Source of the DNA: Mannheimia bovis
GTDB lineage: Bacteria > Pseudomonadota > Gammaproteobacteria > Enterobacterales > Pasteurellaceae
Direction of reading: 5' to 3'
DNA length: 64,000 bases
Assembly (NCBI RefSeq): GCF_014541205.1
Contig: NZ_CP061280.1
Location: forward strand, 1,504,798 to 1,568,797
Position numbers and translations under genes: made by a program. Positions 1 through 10,111 of this stretch are shown here, one piece after another (the stretch's first letter is position 1; each line of letters opens with the position of its first letter). Under the pieces are notes generated by a model. The model made no database searches and was not told where the DNA came from. It was given only the letters and a program-made list of their open reading frames with translations.

Positions 1-343
1 ACGCTTTACCACCTTTGAATCGGCAGAATTGGTTGTGCCTTATGTGATTAAAAATAACGGCAGTCGAGAGCCGTTTGATGCTGAAAAGCTCAGAATGGGT
101 TTAAGACGAGCTTTAAACAAACGCCCTGTGAGTGCTGATGATGTAGAAAAAGCCATCAGCCAAATTATCATTCAGCTACAAGCAATGGGCGAGCGAGAAG
201 TGCCAAGCCGTCATATCGGCACACTTGCAATGAATGCGTTAAAACAACTAGATAAAGTGGCTTACATCCGTTTTGCCTCCATATATTTGAGTTTTAGCGA
301 TATTGAGGAATTCACAAAAGAAATTGAAAAATTAAAAGAGTAA
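1..343 (+). CDS. nrdR: Transcriptional repressor NrdR, C-terminal part
   Basis: The gene enters from the left edge in the frame beginning at base 2, so only about the last 113 residues are present; NrdR is normally about 150 aa. What remains opens with RFTTFE, the stretch that follows the zinc ribbon in this family, and continues as the ATP-cone domain ([20 protein letters not shown]). The N-terminal zinc ribbon lies outside the window. In the family, the ATP cone senses ATP/dATP and the zinc ribbon binds NrdR boxes to repress ribonucleotide reductase genes. The stop is 9 bases before yaaA, so the two are probably co-transcribed. Confidence 0.9.
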   Translation, partial: RFTTFESAELVVPYVIKNNGSREPFDAEKLRMGLRRALNKRPVSADDVEKAISQIIIQLQAMGEREVPSRHIGTLAMNALKQLDKVAYIRFASIYLSFSDIEEFTKEIEKLKE

Positions 344-352
344 AGGATCAAT

Positions 353-1132
353 ATGTTAGCCATTATTTCACCTGCTAAAACCCTTGATTTTGAAACTAAA
401 ATTGACGGATTTGCATTTTCTCAGCCAAATTTGACCGCTTACAGTCAAGAGTTAATTGATATTTGCAAACAACTTTCGCCTGCGGAAGTTGGGAGTTTGA
501 TGTCAATTAGTGATAAGTTAGCCGCTCTGAATGTCGCTCGCTTTACCGAATGGCAACTTGAGCATAACGAACAAAATGCAAAAGCAGCGATTTTTGCCTT
601 TAAGGGCGATGTTTATACAGGGCTAGATGCAGAAACCTTAACCAAAGAGCAAATAGAATATGCACAAAATCATTTACGTATGTTATCAGGCTTATACGGT
701 TTATTAAAACCGTTAGATTTAATGCAGCCATATCGCTTAGAAATGGGAACAAAATTGGCTAATGCTAAAGGTAAAGATCTTTACGCTTTTTGGGGCAATA
801 CTATTACAGAAAATTTACAAAAAGCGATTGATGAACAAGGTGATGATATTTTAGTTAATCTTGCCTCTGATGAATATTATGGAGCGGTTAAACCACAAAA
901 TCTAAATGCAACGATCATTAAGCCAGTTTTTTTAGACGAGAAAAACGGTAAATATAAAGTGATTAGCTTTTATGCCAAAAAAGCTCGTGGAATGATGGTG
1001 CGTTTTATGTTGGAAAATCAACCAACTAAAATTGAACAACTCAAGCAGTTTAACTACGGTGGATATTGGTTTGATGAGGAAAGTTCAACCGCAACAGAGT
1101 TGGTTTTCAAGCGAGAAGAGCAAAATGATTAA
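353..1132 (+). CDS. yaaA: Peroxide stress protein YaaA (UPF0246/DUF328)
   Basis: A 259-aa protein, close to the usual length of about 258 aa. It opens with the characteristic [13 protein letters not shown] and contains the conserved [22 protein letters not shown] stretch near residues 112-133. In E. coli YaaA lowers free intracellular iron during hydrogen peroxide stress and binds DNA. The ATG at 353 follows AAAGGATCAAT, a good ribosome site. The end overlaps the next gene by 8 bases. The adjacent ferrous-iron exporter gene fieF gives the run an iron/oxidative-stress theme, which is inference. An uptake-sequence variant lies inside the gene near 432 and encodes LTAYSQ. Confidence 0.95.
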   Translation: MLAIISPAKTLDFETKIDGFAFSQPNLTAYSQELIDICKQLSPAEVGSLMSISDKLAALNVARFTEWQLEHNEQNAKAAIFAFKGDVYTGLDAETLTKEQIEYAQNHLRMLSGLYGLLKPLDLMQPYRLEMGTKLANAKGKDLYAFWGNTITENLQKAIDEQGDDILVNLASDEYYGAVKPQNLNATIIKPVFLDEKNGKYKVISFYAKKARGMMVRFMLENQPTKIEQLKQFNYGGYWFDEESSTATELVFKREEQND

Positions 1133-1703
1133 GCGTTTATTTAGCGGGCGAATGTTATTCGCCCCTACTATTTTGATGATAGCAGGTTGCGTTAGTCAAA
1201 ACGAACAATTTTCTGTGCCGGAAAAAGTAGATTTTCAAGGGCAGACTTACATTAAAGTTACCGCCAATCAGCTTGATGAAATGCAGCATTTACTTTATTT
1301 GCCTAAATCCGGAGAGCAAAATCCTGAAAACTGGGAAAAAGGTATCCTGTTTTTCTTAGATAAAAACAGCAAAAATCAGACGTTGGAACAACGATCCGCT
1401 TTTCGTCAATCCAGTTTTGCCAAACAACAAGATGTGATTGCGAAATTTAAAATTGAGCAAAACGAGCTCCAGAGTAATGTAATTTATCCGCCAACAGAAC
1501 GTTTTAATAATGTAATGCTAGAAGTAACGCGTGGGCGTAATTTGGATTGTGGTTATGGGCAGATCCAATTTTCAGATAAAAGATCGTTGAATAACACCGA
1601 ATTTGCAAAAAAATCGAAAAATTTGACCGCTTACAGCCAAGCAATGACAAAACTTGCTTTTGAATTTAATCAACTTGCTTGGTTAGTTGAATGTAGAAAA
1701 TGA
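1125..1703 (+). CDS. Putative lipoprotein of unknown function
   Basis: A predicted 192-aa protein. I chose the ATG at 1125, which overlaps the end of yaaA by 8 bases; the longer frame from 1032 would read through yaaA codons. The N-terminus is a short basic and hydrophobic leader ending in a lipobox (LMIAGC), so the mature protein is probably an outer- or inner-membrane lipoprotein. Two cysteines near the C-terminus (LDCGYG and LVECRK) could form a disulfide. I recognise no family. The leader is partly encoded by a 19-base perfect palindrome (1146-1164). The stop overlaps the fieF start as ATGA, so translation is probably coupled. Confidence 0.75.
   Translation: MIKRLFSGRMLFAPTILMIAGCVSQNEQFSVPEKVDFQGQTYIKVTANQLDEMQHLLYLPKSGEQNPENWEKGILFFLDKNSKNQTLEQRSAFRQSSFAKQQDVIAKFKIEQNELQSNVIYPPTERFNNVMLEVTRGRNLDCGYGQIQFSDKRSLNNTEFAKKSKNLTAYSQAMTKLAFEFNQLAWLVECRK
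1146..1164. repeat. Palindrome GGGCGAAT-N3-ATTCGCCC inside a signal-peptide region
   Basis: Perfect 8-bp arms around GTT, followed by CTAC. It lies inside the coding region of the lipoprotein and encodes part of its leader. The layout GGGC...GCCCCTAC recurs at 28939-28963, suggesting a small dispersed palindrome family. No transposase or target duplication is visible. Confidence 0.6.
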
Positions 1704-2605
1704 CAGAAAATTATAACAAATTAGTGAAACGAGCTGCGAATTTCGCCATTATTATTGCAGTCTCACTTATCATTATTAAAGCCTTTGCCTGGTGGAAAAC
1801 AGGCTCAATTTCTATTTTAGCGGCAATGACCGATTCAGTTGTGGATCTGTTTGCGTCACTTACCAATATTTTAGTTCTGCGTTTTGCACTACAACCGGCT
1901 GATGATGATCACACTTTCGGACACGGTAAGGCAGAATCTTTGGCTGCACTCGCTCAAAGTGCTTTTATTTCCGGTTCGGCAGTGTTCTTGCTATTGCAAG
2001 GCTTCCATAAATTAACCAATCCGGAATTGATTACTCAATCACATATTGGGGTAATTGTCAGTATTGTTTCTATTATAGCGACAGCTATTTTAGTGTTATA
2101 CCAACGTTATGTGGTGAAAATTACGCAGAGCCCGGCAATTGAAGCAGATTCGCTACATTATCAAACAGATTTATTTATGAATGCGGCGATTTTGGTGGCG
2201 ATGTTACTTAATGGAGCGGGCTTTATCTATGCAGATGCGATTTTTGCTATCGGTATTGCACTTTATATTGCGTTCAATGCGGTAAAAATGTTTTGGGAGG
2301 CGGTACAAACCTTGCTCGATAAATCATTGCCGGATGAAGAAATTGAGCAAATTAAAGAAATTGCTTCGCATCACCCAAATATTTTAGGTATCCACGATAT
2401 TCAAACTCGTCGTGCCGGGGCTGTGCGTTTTATTCAACTACACTTGGAATTAGATGATCACTTAACACTTTTAGTTGCACACGAAATTACCGATAGTCTT
2501 GAGCAGAAATTACTAGAGGCTTTTCCAATGTCAAAAGTGATTATTCATCAAGAACCCACAACGGTGGTTAAGCAAGAATTTCAAGATATGGCAGAGAATA
2601 TTTAA
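1700..2605 (+). CDS. fieF: Cation efflux (CDF) pump FieF
   Basis: A 301-aa protein (E. coli FieF is 300 aa) of the cation diffusion facilitator family, an inner-membrane proton antiporter exporting Fe2+ and Zn2+. The membrane metal site is intact: D45 and D49 in DSVVD, and H153 and D157 in HYQTD, at the same numbering as the E. coli protein. HTFGHGKAES follows the second membrane segment, and a cytoplasmic ferredoxin-like domain with several His residues forms the C-terminus. The start overlaps the preceding lipoprotein stop (ATGA) and the stop overlaps the next start (TAATG). This indicates a translationally coupled operon. Confidence 0.93.
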   Translation: MTENYNKLVKRAANFAIIIAVSLIIIKAFAWWKTGSISILAAMTDSVVDLFASLTNILVLRFALQPADDDHTFGHGKAESLAALAQSAFISGSAVFLLLQGFHKLTNPELITQSHIGVIVSIVSIIATAILVLYQRYVVKITQSPAIEADSLHYQTDLFMNAAILVAMLLNGAGFIYADAIFAIGIALYIAFNAVKMFWEAVQTLLDKSLPDEEIEQIKEIASHHPNILGIHDIQTRRAGAVRFIQLHLELDDHLTLLVAHEITDSLEQKLLEAFPMSKVIIHQEPTTVVKQEFQDMAENI

Positions 2606-3360
2606 TGTATCAAGTTATCGTTCATTTCAGTTATCAAAATTTTGAACAAGACCCTGTAACGTTAATTGGGCAGATTTTAAATCAATGGTTATATAATGGG
2701 CAAGTAATTGGTAGAGAAATGCCGATTACTTTTCATCAAAATGGATTTCAAGCTAGCGTTTGCACGCCTGAGCAAGAGAGTTTATTACCGGATAATAATA
2801 GTGAAGAAGTGAATGAAGCACTGTTACAAGCGGTCGAAAATGGCGTAAATTTTACCGGTTTCGAAATTGTTGGGCGTGATTATCAAGGTGAAGAAACAAG
2901 CCATAATAAACAGCCTAAATTCCAAATTTTATACACAACGCATTTAGATACCTGTTCGCCACTTTATGATGGTGAGCAATTTGCCCCCATTCCACTATAT
3001 CGTTTAAAAGATCAAGCATTAAGCGAAGTATTACTAGAGTGGCAGCAAAATTGGCAAGCGTGCGATCTCTTGCAAATGAAAGGATCTGTTTTAGAGGAAA
3101 GTGCGTTAATGCAGATCTCGGATAATCGAAGCGAATTGGCAATATCCGGCTTAGATTTATGCAAACAAGTGGAAGAAAAAACGCAGATTCCAACTTTTTA
3201 TTATCTCTATCGCTTAGGTACAGATGAGCTGGAAGAACACAATAGGAAATGTCCATCTTGTAATTGCGAGTGGAAATTGGCATCGCCATTACACGATATT
3301 TTCCATTTTAAATGCGATCATTGCCGTTTAATTTCTAATCTAAGCTGGGAGTTGTTATAA
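2605..3360 (+). CDS. DUF2310 zinc-ribbon protein
   Basis: A 251-aa soluble protein. The C-terminus carries a four-cysteine zinc ribbon: C216 and C219 in CPSC, and C237 and C240 in CDHC, with an extra C221. The rest matches my recollection of the DUF2310 family, annotated as 'Zn-ribbon-containing, possibly nucleic-acid-binding'; no biochemical role is established that I know of. Its ATG shares bases with the fieF stop (TAATG). It is the last gene of the nrdR-yaaA-lipoprotein-fieF run and is followed by a terminator hairpin. Confidence 0.8.
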   Translation: MYQVIVHFSYQNFEQDPVTLIGQILNQWLYNGQVIGREMPITFHQNGFQASVCTPEQESLLPDNNSEEVNEALLQAVENGVNFTGFEIVGRDYQGEETSHNKQPKFQILYTTHLDTCSPLYDGEQFAPIPLYRLKDQALSEVLLEWQQNWQACDLLQMKGSVLEESALMQISDNRSELAISGLDLCKQVEEKTQIPTFYYLYRLGTDELEEHNRKCPSCNCEWKLASPLHDIFHFKCDHCRLISNLSWELL

Positions 3361-3396
3361 CTTTTAGTTATGATAAAGTAACAATTCGTCTTTTAG

Positions 3397-3434
3397 AAAT
3401 GCCGTAAACATAATAACCTTGCGGCATTTTTTAT
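3397..3434 (+). terminator. Rho-independent terminator after the fieF/DUF2310 run
   Basis: AAATGCCG (3397-3404) pairs with CGGCATTT (3422-3429), followed by a T-rich stretch. It sits about 35 bases after the DUF2310 stop. Confidence 0.8.
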
Positions 3435-3462
3435 TATATGACTATTTATATTGGGAGGCTTT

Positions 3463-4788
3463 GTGCTTATTCTAAATTTAGCGGTTTTTGCTGCTATTTT
3501 ATTTTTACTGGCGAGAATTTATAAATCGACGCAAAAACTGGGGCAAACCGTATTTATCGGCTTAGTGTTAGGTCTTGCAAGCGGTGTAATTTTACAAACT
3601 TTTTACGAAAAACCTCTTATTGATGCAACACTTGATTGGATCAATTTAGTGGGTAACGGTTATGTACGTTTATTACAAATGATCGTAATGCCGCTTGTCT
3701 TTGTTTCAATTCTATCTGCAATTACCCGTTTAAAAGAAGCGGGAGCATTAGGTAAAATCAGTTTTGGTGTGCTTTCAGTGTTATTAGTGACGACTGCAAT
3801 TTCTGCGGTAATCGGGATTGCATTGGTTTATCTATTCGATCTTTCTGCGGAAGGATTAGTCGCTGGCACTCGTGAAATTGCCGCACAAGAAAAAGTAGGT
3901 GGGCGAGCAGAGCAAGTGAGTAATTTATCTGTGCCTGCAATGTTACTGTCTTTTATTCCGAGAAACCCGTTCTTAGAATTAACAGGAGCAAATCCAACAT
4001 CAATCATTAGCGTGGTTATTTTTTCTGCCTTATTAGGTTTTGCTGCATTAAGTTTAGGTAAAGAAGACAAAAATTTAGGTGAGCGTATCGCTCAAGGTGT
4101 GGAAACCTTAAATAAATTAGTAATGCGTTTAGTCCGTTTTGTCATTCGCTTAACGCCTTACGGAGTGTTTGCATTAATGATCAAGATGGCGGCAACTTCG
4201 CAATGGAGCGATATTGTAAACTTAGGTAGCTTTATTGTTGCTTCTTATATCGCAATGGCGTTGATGTTTATCGTACACGGTATCTTGCTATTCATCGCCA
4301 AAGTGAACCCGTTTGATTATTATAAAAAAGTTTTACCGACATTAAGTTTTGCTTTCACTTCACGCTCAAGTGCAGCAACGATTCCGCTGAATATTGAAAC
4401 GCAAACGAACAAATTAGGTAACCATAGTGTGATTGCAAACTTTGCTGCAACATTCGGGGCAACTATCGGTCAAAATGGCTGTGCAGGAATTTATCCGGCA
4501 ATGTTAGCGGTAATGATTGCACCAACAGTGGGTGTTGATCCCTTTAGCTTAAATTATATTTTAACATTGGTTTTAGTGGTTGCTATTTCATCATTTGGGA
4601 TTGCAGGTGTTGGCGGTGGTGCGACATTTGCGGCAATAGTGGTGCTATCAACCTTAAACTTACCGATTGAGTTAGTAGGATTATTAATTTCTGTTGAACC
4701 ACTGATCGATATGGGACGTACCGCACTAAATGTAAATGGGGCAATGGTTGCCGGCACAATTACTAATAAATGGGTAAAACCTGAATAA
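3463..4788 (+). CDS. tcyP: L-cystine symporter, TcyP/YdjN type
   Basis: A dicarboxylate/amino-acid:cation symporter of the inner membrane, closely resembling E. coli YdjN (TcyP), which imports L-cystine. Diagnostic stretches include GNGYVRLLQMIVMPLVF, the serine-rich TSRSSAATIPLN loop, GATIGQNGCAG and EPLIDMGRTALNVNG. I chose the GTG at 3463, preceded by GGGAGG, because it gives an N-terminus (MLILNLAVFAA) like the E. coli protein; a TTG at 3451 would add four residues and consume the ribosome site. The result is 441 aa. It is monocistronic, between two terminators. Confidence 0.88.
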   Translation: MLILNLAVFAAILFLLARIYKSTQKLGQTVFIGLVLGLASGVILQTFYEKPLIDATLDWINLVGNGYVRLLQMIVMPLVFVSILSAITRLKEAGALGKISFGVLSVLLVTTAISAVIGIALVYLFDLSAEGLVAGTREIAAQEKVGGRAEQVSNLSVPAMLLSFIPRNPFLELTGANPTSIISVVIFSALLGFAALSLGKEDKNLGERIAQGVETLNKLVMRLVRFVIRLTPYGVFALMIKMAATSQWSDIVNLGSFIVASYIAMALMFIVHGILLFIAKVNPFDYYKKVLPTLSFAFTSRSSAATIPLNIETQTNKLGNHSVIANFAATFGATIGQNGCAGIYPAMLAVMIAPTVGVDPFSLNYILTLVLVVAISSFGIAGVGGGATFAAIVVLSTLNLPIELVGLLISVEPLIDMGRTALNVNGAMVAGTITNKWVKPE

Positions 4789-4798
4789 AAAAGATGAA

Positions 4799-4825
4799 AA
4801 AGGGCGATAAAATCGCCCTTTTTTA
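4799..4825. terminator. Bidirectional terminator between tcyP and the nitroreductase gene
   Basis: AGGGCGAT (4801-4808), loop AAA, ATCGCCCT (4812-4819), flanked by A and T runs on both sides. It serves the convergent tcyP (+) and nitroreductase (-) genes. Confidence 0.85.
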
Positions 4826-4841
4826 TGGATTTCAGTATGAA

Positions 4842-5504
4842 TTACTCAATCCACTCAATGACTTCTTCTGTTGGTTTTCGTGATTTTTTCTTAATATCTT
4901 TGTTGCGGTAGCCAAAAGTTACCATACACGAAATACCATATTCATTAAGATCAAATAAGCCTTCATCAGCTAAAATCTGATTTACTTTATCATAATGAAA
5001 ACCTTCAATCGGGCAAGAATCAATACCGATTAAAGCCGCACCGGTCATCATATTGCCTAATGCGATATAGGTTTGTTTAGTACTCCAATCAAATAACGTT
5101 CTTTCGCTTTCTAAAATTTTCATATCTTCTTCTTGGAAACTTTTATAGCGAGCGATAGATCCTTCAATTTGCTCATCGGTTAAACCACGTTTGATAAGCG
5201 AATCTCTTAAATATTGTGAGTCATAGCGAACGTTTTTCTTAGCAAGAATAATCACTAAATGGCTCATTTCTTCCATCGGGTGCTTAATTCCCCAAGAGAT
5301 AGGGGCAATTTTGCTACGGATTTCAGGATTTTGCAGCACTAAAAATTTCCAAGGTTCAGAACCTACCGAACTTGGTGAAAGACGACCGAGTTCTAAAATG
5401 TAATCCATATCCTCTTTGCTGATTTTGCGGACAGGATCATAACTACGGCAAGCAGCACGGAAATTAAAAGCCTCTAAAACTTGTTGTTTACTAATATTGA
5501 ACAT
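4842..5504 (-). CDS. NAD(P)H-dependent nitroreductase family flavoprotein
   Basis: A predicted 220-aa FMN-dependent oxidoreductase of the nitroreductase family. Visible family features are the N-terminal RAACRSYD segment (FMN phosphate contact), LSPSSVGSEPWKF, and the C-terminal GIDSCPIEGF segment. I chose the ATG at 5504, preceded on the minus strand by AAAGGA. A longer frame reaching 5645 would add 47 residues unlike the family. The physiological substrate cannot be told from the sequence; NfsB- and YfkO/YodC-like members reduce quinones and nitroaromatics. Monocistronic, divergent from pheS. Confidence 0.85.
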   Translation of the reverse strand: MFNISKQQVLEAFNFRAACRSYDPVRKISKEDMDYILELGRLSPSSVGSEPWKFLVLQNPEIRSKIAPISWGIKHPMEEMSHLVIILAKKNVRYDSQYLRDSLIKRGLTDEQIEGSIARYKSFQEEDMKILESERTLFDWSTKQTYIALGNMMTGAALIGIDSCPIEGFHYDKVNQILADEGLFDLNEYGISCMVTFGYRNKDIKKKSRKPTEEVIEWIE

Positions 5505-5606
5505 CGTTTTTTCCTTTGTTAGCTTAAAAATTTCACTCATAATAACGCTTTTAACAACTAAAGCCAATTTCATTGCTAAATACTTGCAAAAAAATGCAGA
5601 AATATG

Positions 5607-6714
<1,108 letters not shown>

Positions 6715-6724
6715 TTCGCTCACA

Positions 6725-6733
6725 ACAAGCGGT
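6725..6733 (+). repeat. DNA uptake signal sequence between pheS and pheT
   Basis: Exact ACAAGCGGT followed by CAAAAAG, inside the 59-base pheS-pheT gap. Confidence 0.85.
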
Positions 6734-6773
6734 CAAAAAGAACAAAAATTTTGCAAATTAAAGGATATAAATA

Positions 6774-9161
6774 ATGAAATTCAATGAATCTTGGTTGCGT
6801 GAATGGGTTAATCCAGCCATTACGACAGAGCAATTATGCGACCAAATTACAATGTTAGGTTTAGAAGTTGATGATGTAGAGCCGGTAGCAGGTGCATTTT
6901 CAGGCGTGGTTGTGGGCGAAGTGGTAGAGTGTGCCCAACACCCGGATGCCGATAAATTACGTGTAACTAAAGTAAATGTAGGCAGCGAGCGTTTATTAGA
7001 TATCGTCTGCGGTGCTCCAAATTGCCGTCAGGGCTTGAAAGTGGCGTGTGCAGTGGATGGTGCGGTTTTACCGGGCGATTTCAAAATCAAGAAAACCAAA
7101 TTGCGTGGTCAGCCGTCAGAAGGAATGTTATGTTCTTACTCAGAGCTAGGTATTAAAGAAGATCATAGCGGTATTATTGAACTACCAGCTGATGCACCAA
7201 TTGGTCAAGATTTCCGTGAATATTTGAATTTAAACGATGTAGCGATTGAAATCAGCTTAACGCCAAACCGTGCCGATTGCTTAAGCATTTCAGGTATCGC
7301 TCGTGAAGTGGGTGTGATTAACCAAATTGATGTGAAAGCACCGGTAATTACTCCTGTGGCAGCGACTATTGCCAATAAAGTAGCGGTGGAATTACAAGCC
7401 CCTGAAGCTTGCCCTCGTTATTTATCCCGTGTGGTGAAAAATGTGAATGTGAAAGCGGCTTCACCATTATGGTTACAAGAAAAATTACGCCGTTGCGGTA
7501 TTCGTTCTATCGACCCAATCGTGGATATTACTAACCTAAGCTTATTAGAACTTGGTCAGCCGATGCATGCTTTTGATGCGGCAAAAATTAATGGCAACAT
7601 TCAAGTGCGTATGGCGAAAGACGGTGAAGAACTCGTTTTATTAGACGGCACAACGGCTAAATTACAAGCTAATACGCTTGTGATTGCTGATAGCAAAGGT
7701 GCTTTGGCAATGGCGGGTATCTTTGGTGGCGAAGCCAGTGGTGTGAGTGAAAATACCAAAGATGTGGTCTTAGAAGCAGCATTTTTTGCACCATTAGCGA
7801 TTACCGGTCGTGCTCGTCAATATGGTTTACATACCGATGCTTCTCACCGTTTTGAGCGTGGGGTTGATCCTGAATTAACACGCAAAGCAATGGAGCGTGC
7901 AACCGCATTATTATTAGAGATTTGTGGCGGTGAAGCGGGTGAGATTGTGGAAGCTGTGAGCGAGGAAAATCTACCAAAACGTAATACTGTCACGCTACGT
8001 CGCAGTAAATTAGATGCTGTTATTGGACATCATATTGAAGATGCAGCCGTAACGGATATTTTAACCCGTTTAGGCTTAAAAGTGACTTTTGCGAATGACA
8101 CTTGGACTGCAGTTGCCCCAAGCTGGCGTTTCGATATTGAAATTGAAGAAGATTTAATCGAAGAAGTGGCTCGTATCTACGGCTACAACAGCATTCCAAA
8201 TAATTCTCCACTTGCGCATTTAACGATGAAAGGTACGCCGGAAAAATTATTGGAAGCAAACCGTATCCGTATGGCGTTGGTGGATAGTGATTACCAAGAA
8301 GTGATTACTTATAGCTTTGTAGATCCGAAAAAACAGGAACTATTACATCCAAACCAAGAGGCGTTAATTTTACCTAACCCTATTTCAAGTGAAATGTCGG
8401 CGATGCGTGTTTCACTATTAACAGGCTTGTTAGACACTATCGTTTATAACCAAAGCCGTCAGCAAAACCGTGTGCGTATTTTTGAAGGTGGTTTACGTTT
8501 TATTCCTGACAGTAATGCGGAATCCGGTGTTCGCCAAGAATATGTGTTTGGTGCAGCTATTGTTGGCGATAAACGCCCTGTGCATTGGGAAGCTAAAAAC
8601 GAAGCGGCTGATTTCTTTGATTTGAAAGGCGATATCGAACGTGTACTTTCATTAACTGCGGTTCGCCACGATTTACAATTTGTGCCAAAACAGTTTGCAG
8701 CCTTACACCCAGGGCAATCAGCTGCGATTATGTTAGACGGTAAAGAGATTGGTTTCATCGGTACGGTTCATCCTTCAATCGTGCAGAAACTTGGTATTAA
8801 AGGTAAACCAATTGTATGTGAAATTCTAGCGTCTGCGATTGCGGAACGCCCTGTTGCACAAGCGGGTGAAATTTCCCGATTCCCTGCAAATAACCGTGAT
8901 ATTGCGGTCGTGGTTGATGAATCTGTGCCAGCAGGTGAAGTATTAGACATCTGTCGTCAAGCGGCAGGCAGTAAATTAGTGGCATTAAACTTGTTTGATG
9001 TTTATCGTGGTACAAATTTAGCCGAAGGTAAGAAAAGTTTAGCGATTAGTTTAACTGTTCAAGATAAAGAAAAAACATTAGAAGAAAGTGAAATTAATGC
9101 TGTCATTCAAGTAGTTTTAGATGAATTGGCAACACGTTTCAATGCGGTACTTCGTGATTAA
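6774..9161 (+). CDS. pheT: Phenylalanyl-tRNA synthetase beta subunit
   Basis: A 795-aa protein, the expected length. Domain order is clear. An EMAP-like tRNA-binding domain lies at about residues 40-150 ([18 protein letters not shown]). B3/B4 editing domains follow, with [13 protein letters not shown] and QPMHAFDA, then B5 and the catalytic-like core ([27 protein letters not shown]). A C-terminal anticodon-binding FDX-ACB domain ([16 protein letters not shown]) ends the protein. It pairs with PheS to charge tRNA-Phe. The gene starts after AAAGGATATAAATA and is followed by a hairpin and then ihfA, as in E. coli. Confidence 0.98.
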   Translation: MKFNESWLREWVNPAITTEQLCDQITMLGLEVDDVEPVAGAFSGVVVGEVVECAQHPDADKLRVTKVNVGSERLLDIVCGAPNCRQGLKVACAVDGAVLPGDFKIKKTKLRGQPSEGMLCSYSELGIKEDHSGIIELPADAPIGQDFREYLNLNDVAIEISLTPNRADCLSISGIAREVGVINQIDVKAPVITPVAATIANKVAVELQAPEACPRYLSRVVKNVNVKAASPLWLQEKLRRCGIRSIDPIVDITNLSLLELGQPMHAFDAAKINGNIQVRMAKDGEELVLLDGTTAKLQANTLVIADSKGALAMAGIFGGEASGVSENTKDVVLEAAFFAPLAITGRARQYGLHTDASHRFERGVDPELTRKAMERATALLLEICGGEAGEIVEAVSEENLPKRNTVTLRRSKLDAVIGHHIEDAAVTDILTRLGLKVTFANDTWTAVAPSWRFDIEIEEDLIEEVARIYGYNSIPNNSPLAHLTMKGTPEKLLEANRIRMALVDSDYQEVITYSFVDPKKQELLHPNQEALILPNPISSEMSAMRVSLLTGLLDTIVYNQSRQQNRVRIFEGGLRFIPDSNAESGVRQEYVFGAAIVGDKRPVHWEAKNEAADFFDLKGDIERVLSLTAVRHDLQFVPKQFAALHPGQSAAIMLDGKEIGFIGTVHPSIVQKLGIKGKPIVCEILASAIAERPVAQAGEISRFPANNRDIAVVVDESVPAGEVLDICRQAAGSKLVALNLFDVYRGTNLAEGKKSLAISLTVQDKEKTLEESEINAVIQVVLDELATRFNAVLRD

Positions 9162-9175
9162 TTATCAAATAAAAT

Positions 9176-9198
9176 ATGGCTGATGTTATATCAGCCAT
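9176..9198 (+). terminator. Hairpin between pheT and ihfA
   Basis: ATGGCTGAT (9176-9184), loop of five, ATCAGCCAT (9190-9198). Only AAATAAAA follows, so it is a weak intrinsic terminator or a processing/stability hairpin that may set ihfA readthrough. Confidence 0.5.
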
Positions 9199-9218
9199 AA
9201 AATAAAAAAGGATCAATT

Positions 9219-9509
9219 ATGGCACTTACCAAGATTGAAATTGCAGAAAACCTAATTGAAAAATTAGATTTAGAAAAGCGTGCGGCTAAGAAATTTGTAG
9301 AATTATTTTTTGAAGAAATTCGAGTATCTCTCGAGAATGGTAAAGAAGTAAAATTATCAGGTTTTGGTAATTTTTCACTTCGAGAGAAAAAAGCAAGACC
9401 CGGTCGTAACCCTAAAACAGGCGAAAATGTAGCAGTATCTGCTCGTAGAGTGGTGAGCTTTAAAGCCAGTCAAAAATTGCGTGAGCGTATTGAGCAGGCA
9501 AATATTTAA
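9219..9509 (+). CDS. ihfA: Integration host factor subunit alpha
   Basis: A 96-aa DNA-bending protein of the HU/IHF family. [16 protein letters not shown] and the beta-ribbon arm [18 protein letters not shown] with its conserved proline identify the alpha subunit, and its place after pheST is the classic one. It forms a heterodimer with IhfB, whose gene lies only about 4.2 kb downstream in this window. IHF acts in nucleoid architecture, replication initiation and many promoters. The start follows AAAAGGATCAATT. Confidence 0.97.
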   Translation: MALTKIEIAENLIEKLDLEKRAAKKFVELFFEEIRVSLENGKEVKLSGFGNFSLREKKARPGRNPKTGENVAVSARRVVSFKASQKLRERIEQANI

Positions 9510-9565
9510 GCACAATAAGGTTATCTTATCATAGATAATGCGGGTGCTCAGAAAAGGGGTATCAA

Positions 9566-10090
9566 ATGAAATTAGTAAAAAAATGGCTATCATTAGGATT
9601 TGTATTTGCAAGTGCAATAGTATTGTCAGCTTGTTCTAGCTCGGATAGATCTGTTTCTAAGGCACAGGCAAGAAGTAAAATATATCATTCCGCCTATCAC
9701 GCAGATTTATCTGATCCTATTATGGCAATTAGTCGTTTGAGTGAACAACAACACGAATGGAAAGGAACTCGCTATCGTTTAGGCGGTAATAGTAAGTCTG
9801 GGATTGATTGTTCCGGTTTTATGCAAGTTACCTTTAGAGACTTATTCGGGATTAGTCTACCAAGAACAACTAAAGAGCAAGCCAAAGAAGGGGAGCGTAT
9901 CTCCAAACGAGAATTGAGAACTGGGGATTTAGTTTTCTTTAATACAGGGAGAGGTCCAAATGGTAAACATGTTGGTGTTTATGTTAAAAACGGACAATTC
10001 TTGCACGCTTCAACAAAAGGTGGCGTGATTTATTCCGATATGGATTCGCCTTATTGGTCAAAAGCTTTTTGGCAGGCTCGTCGTTTATAA
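9566..10090 (+). CDS. NlpC/P60 family lipoprotein endopeptidase (MepS/Spr/NlpC type)
   Basis: A 174-aa lipoprotein: basic start, hydrophobic segment and lipobox LSAC with C23 as the lipidated cysteine. The NlpC/P60 domain carries catalytic C82 in DCSGF, H135 in KHVG and H147 in FLHAST. Family members cut D-Glu/meso-DAP or DAP-D-Ala cross-links in peptidoglycan; MepS allows insertion of new glycan strands. MepS and NlpC cannot be separated with confidence here, so no symbol is given. It follows ihfA by 56 bases and precedes degS by 21 bases. That neighbourhood groups envelope maintenance genes. Confidence 0.88.
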   Translation: MKLVKKWLSLGFVFASAIVLSACSSSDRSVSKAQARSKIYHSAYHADLSDPIMAISRLSEQQHEWKGTRYRLGGNSKSGIDCSGFMQVTFRDLFGISLPRTTKEQAKEGERISKRELRTGDLVFFNTGRGPNGKHVGVYVKNGQFLHASTKGGVIYSDMDSPYWSKAFWQARRL

Positions 10091-10111
10091 TTAAATTTTA
10101 GGGAGCTCATA

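Noticed and set aside
1032-1124. Upstream start for the lipoprotein gene
   Set aside because: It would add residues read from yaaA codons in another frame and place the signal peptide internally; the ATG at 1125 gives a normal lipoprotein leader.
2915-3289. A 124-codon minus-strand frame
   Set aside because: It is fully antisense to the DUF2310 gene, which has zinc-ribbon motifs and coupled translation on the plus strand.
8459-8758. A 99-codon minus-strand frame
   Set aside because: Shadow of pheT; low-complexity Ser/Lys/Ala content is typical of antisense to biased coding sequence.
9521-9538. TTATCT/AGATAA inverted repeat between ihfA and the NlpC-like gene
   Set aside because: Short AT-only stem without a T run; too weak to call a terminator.
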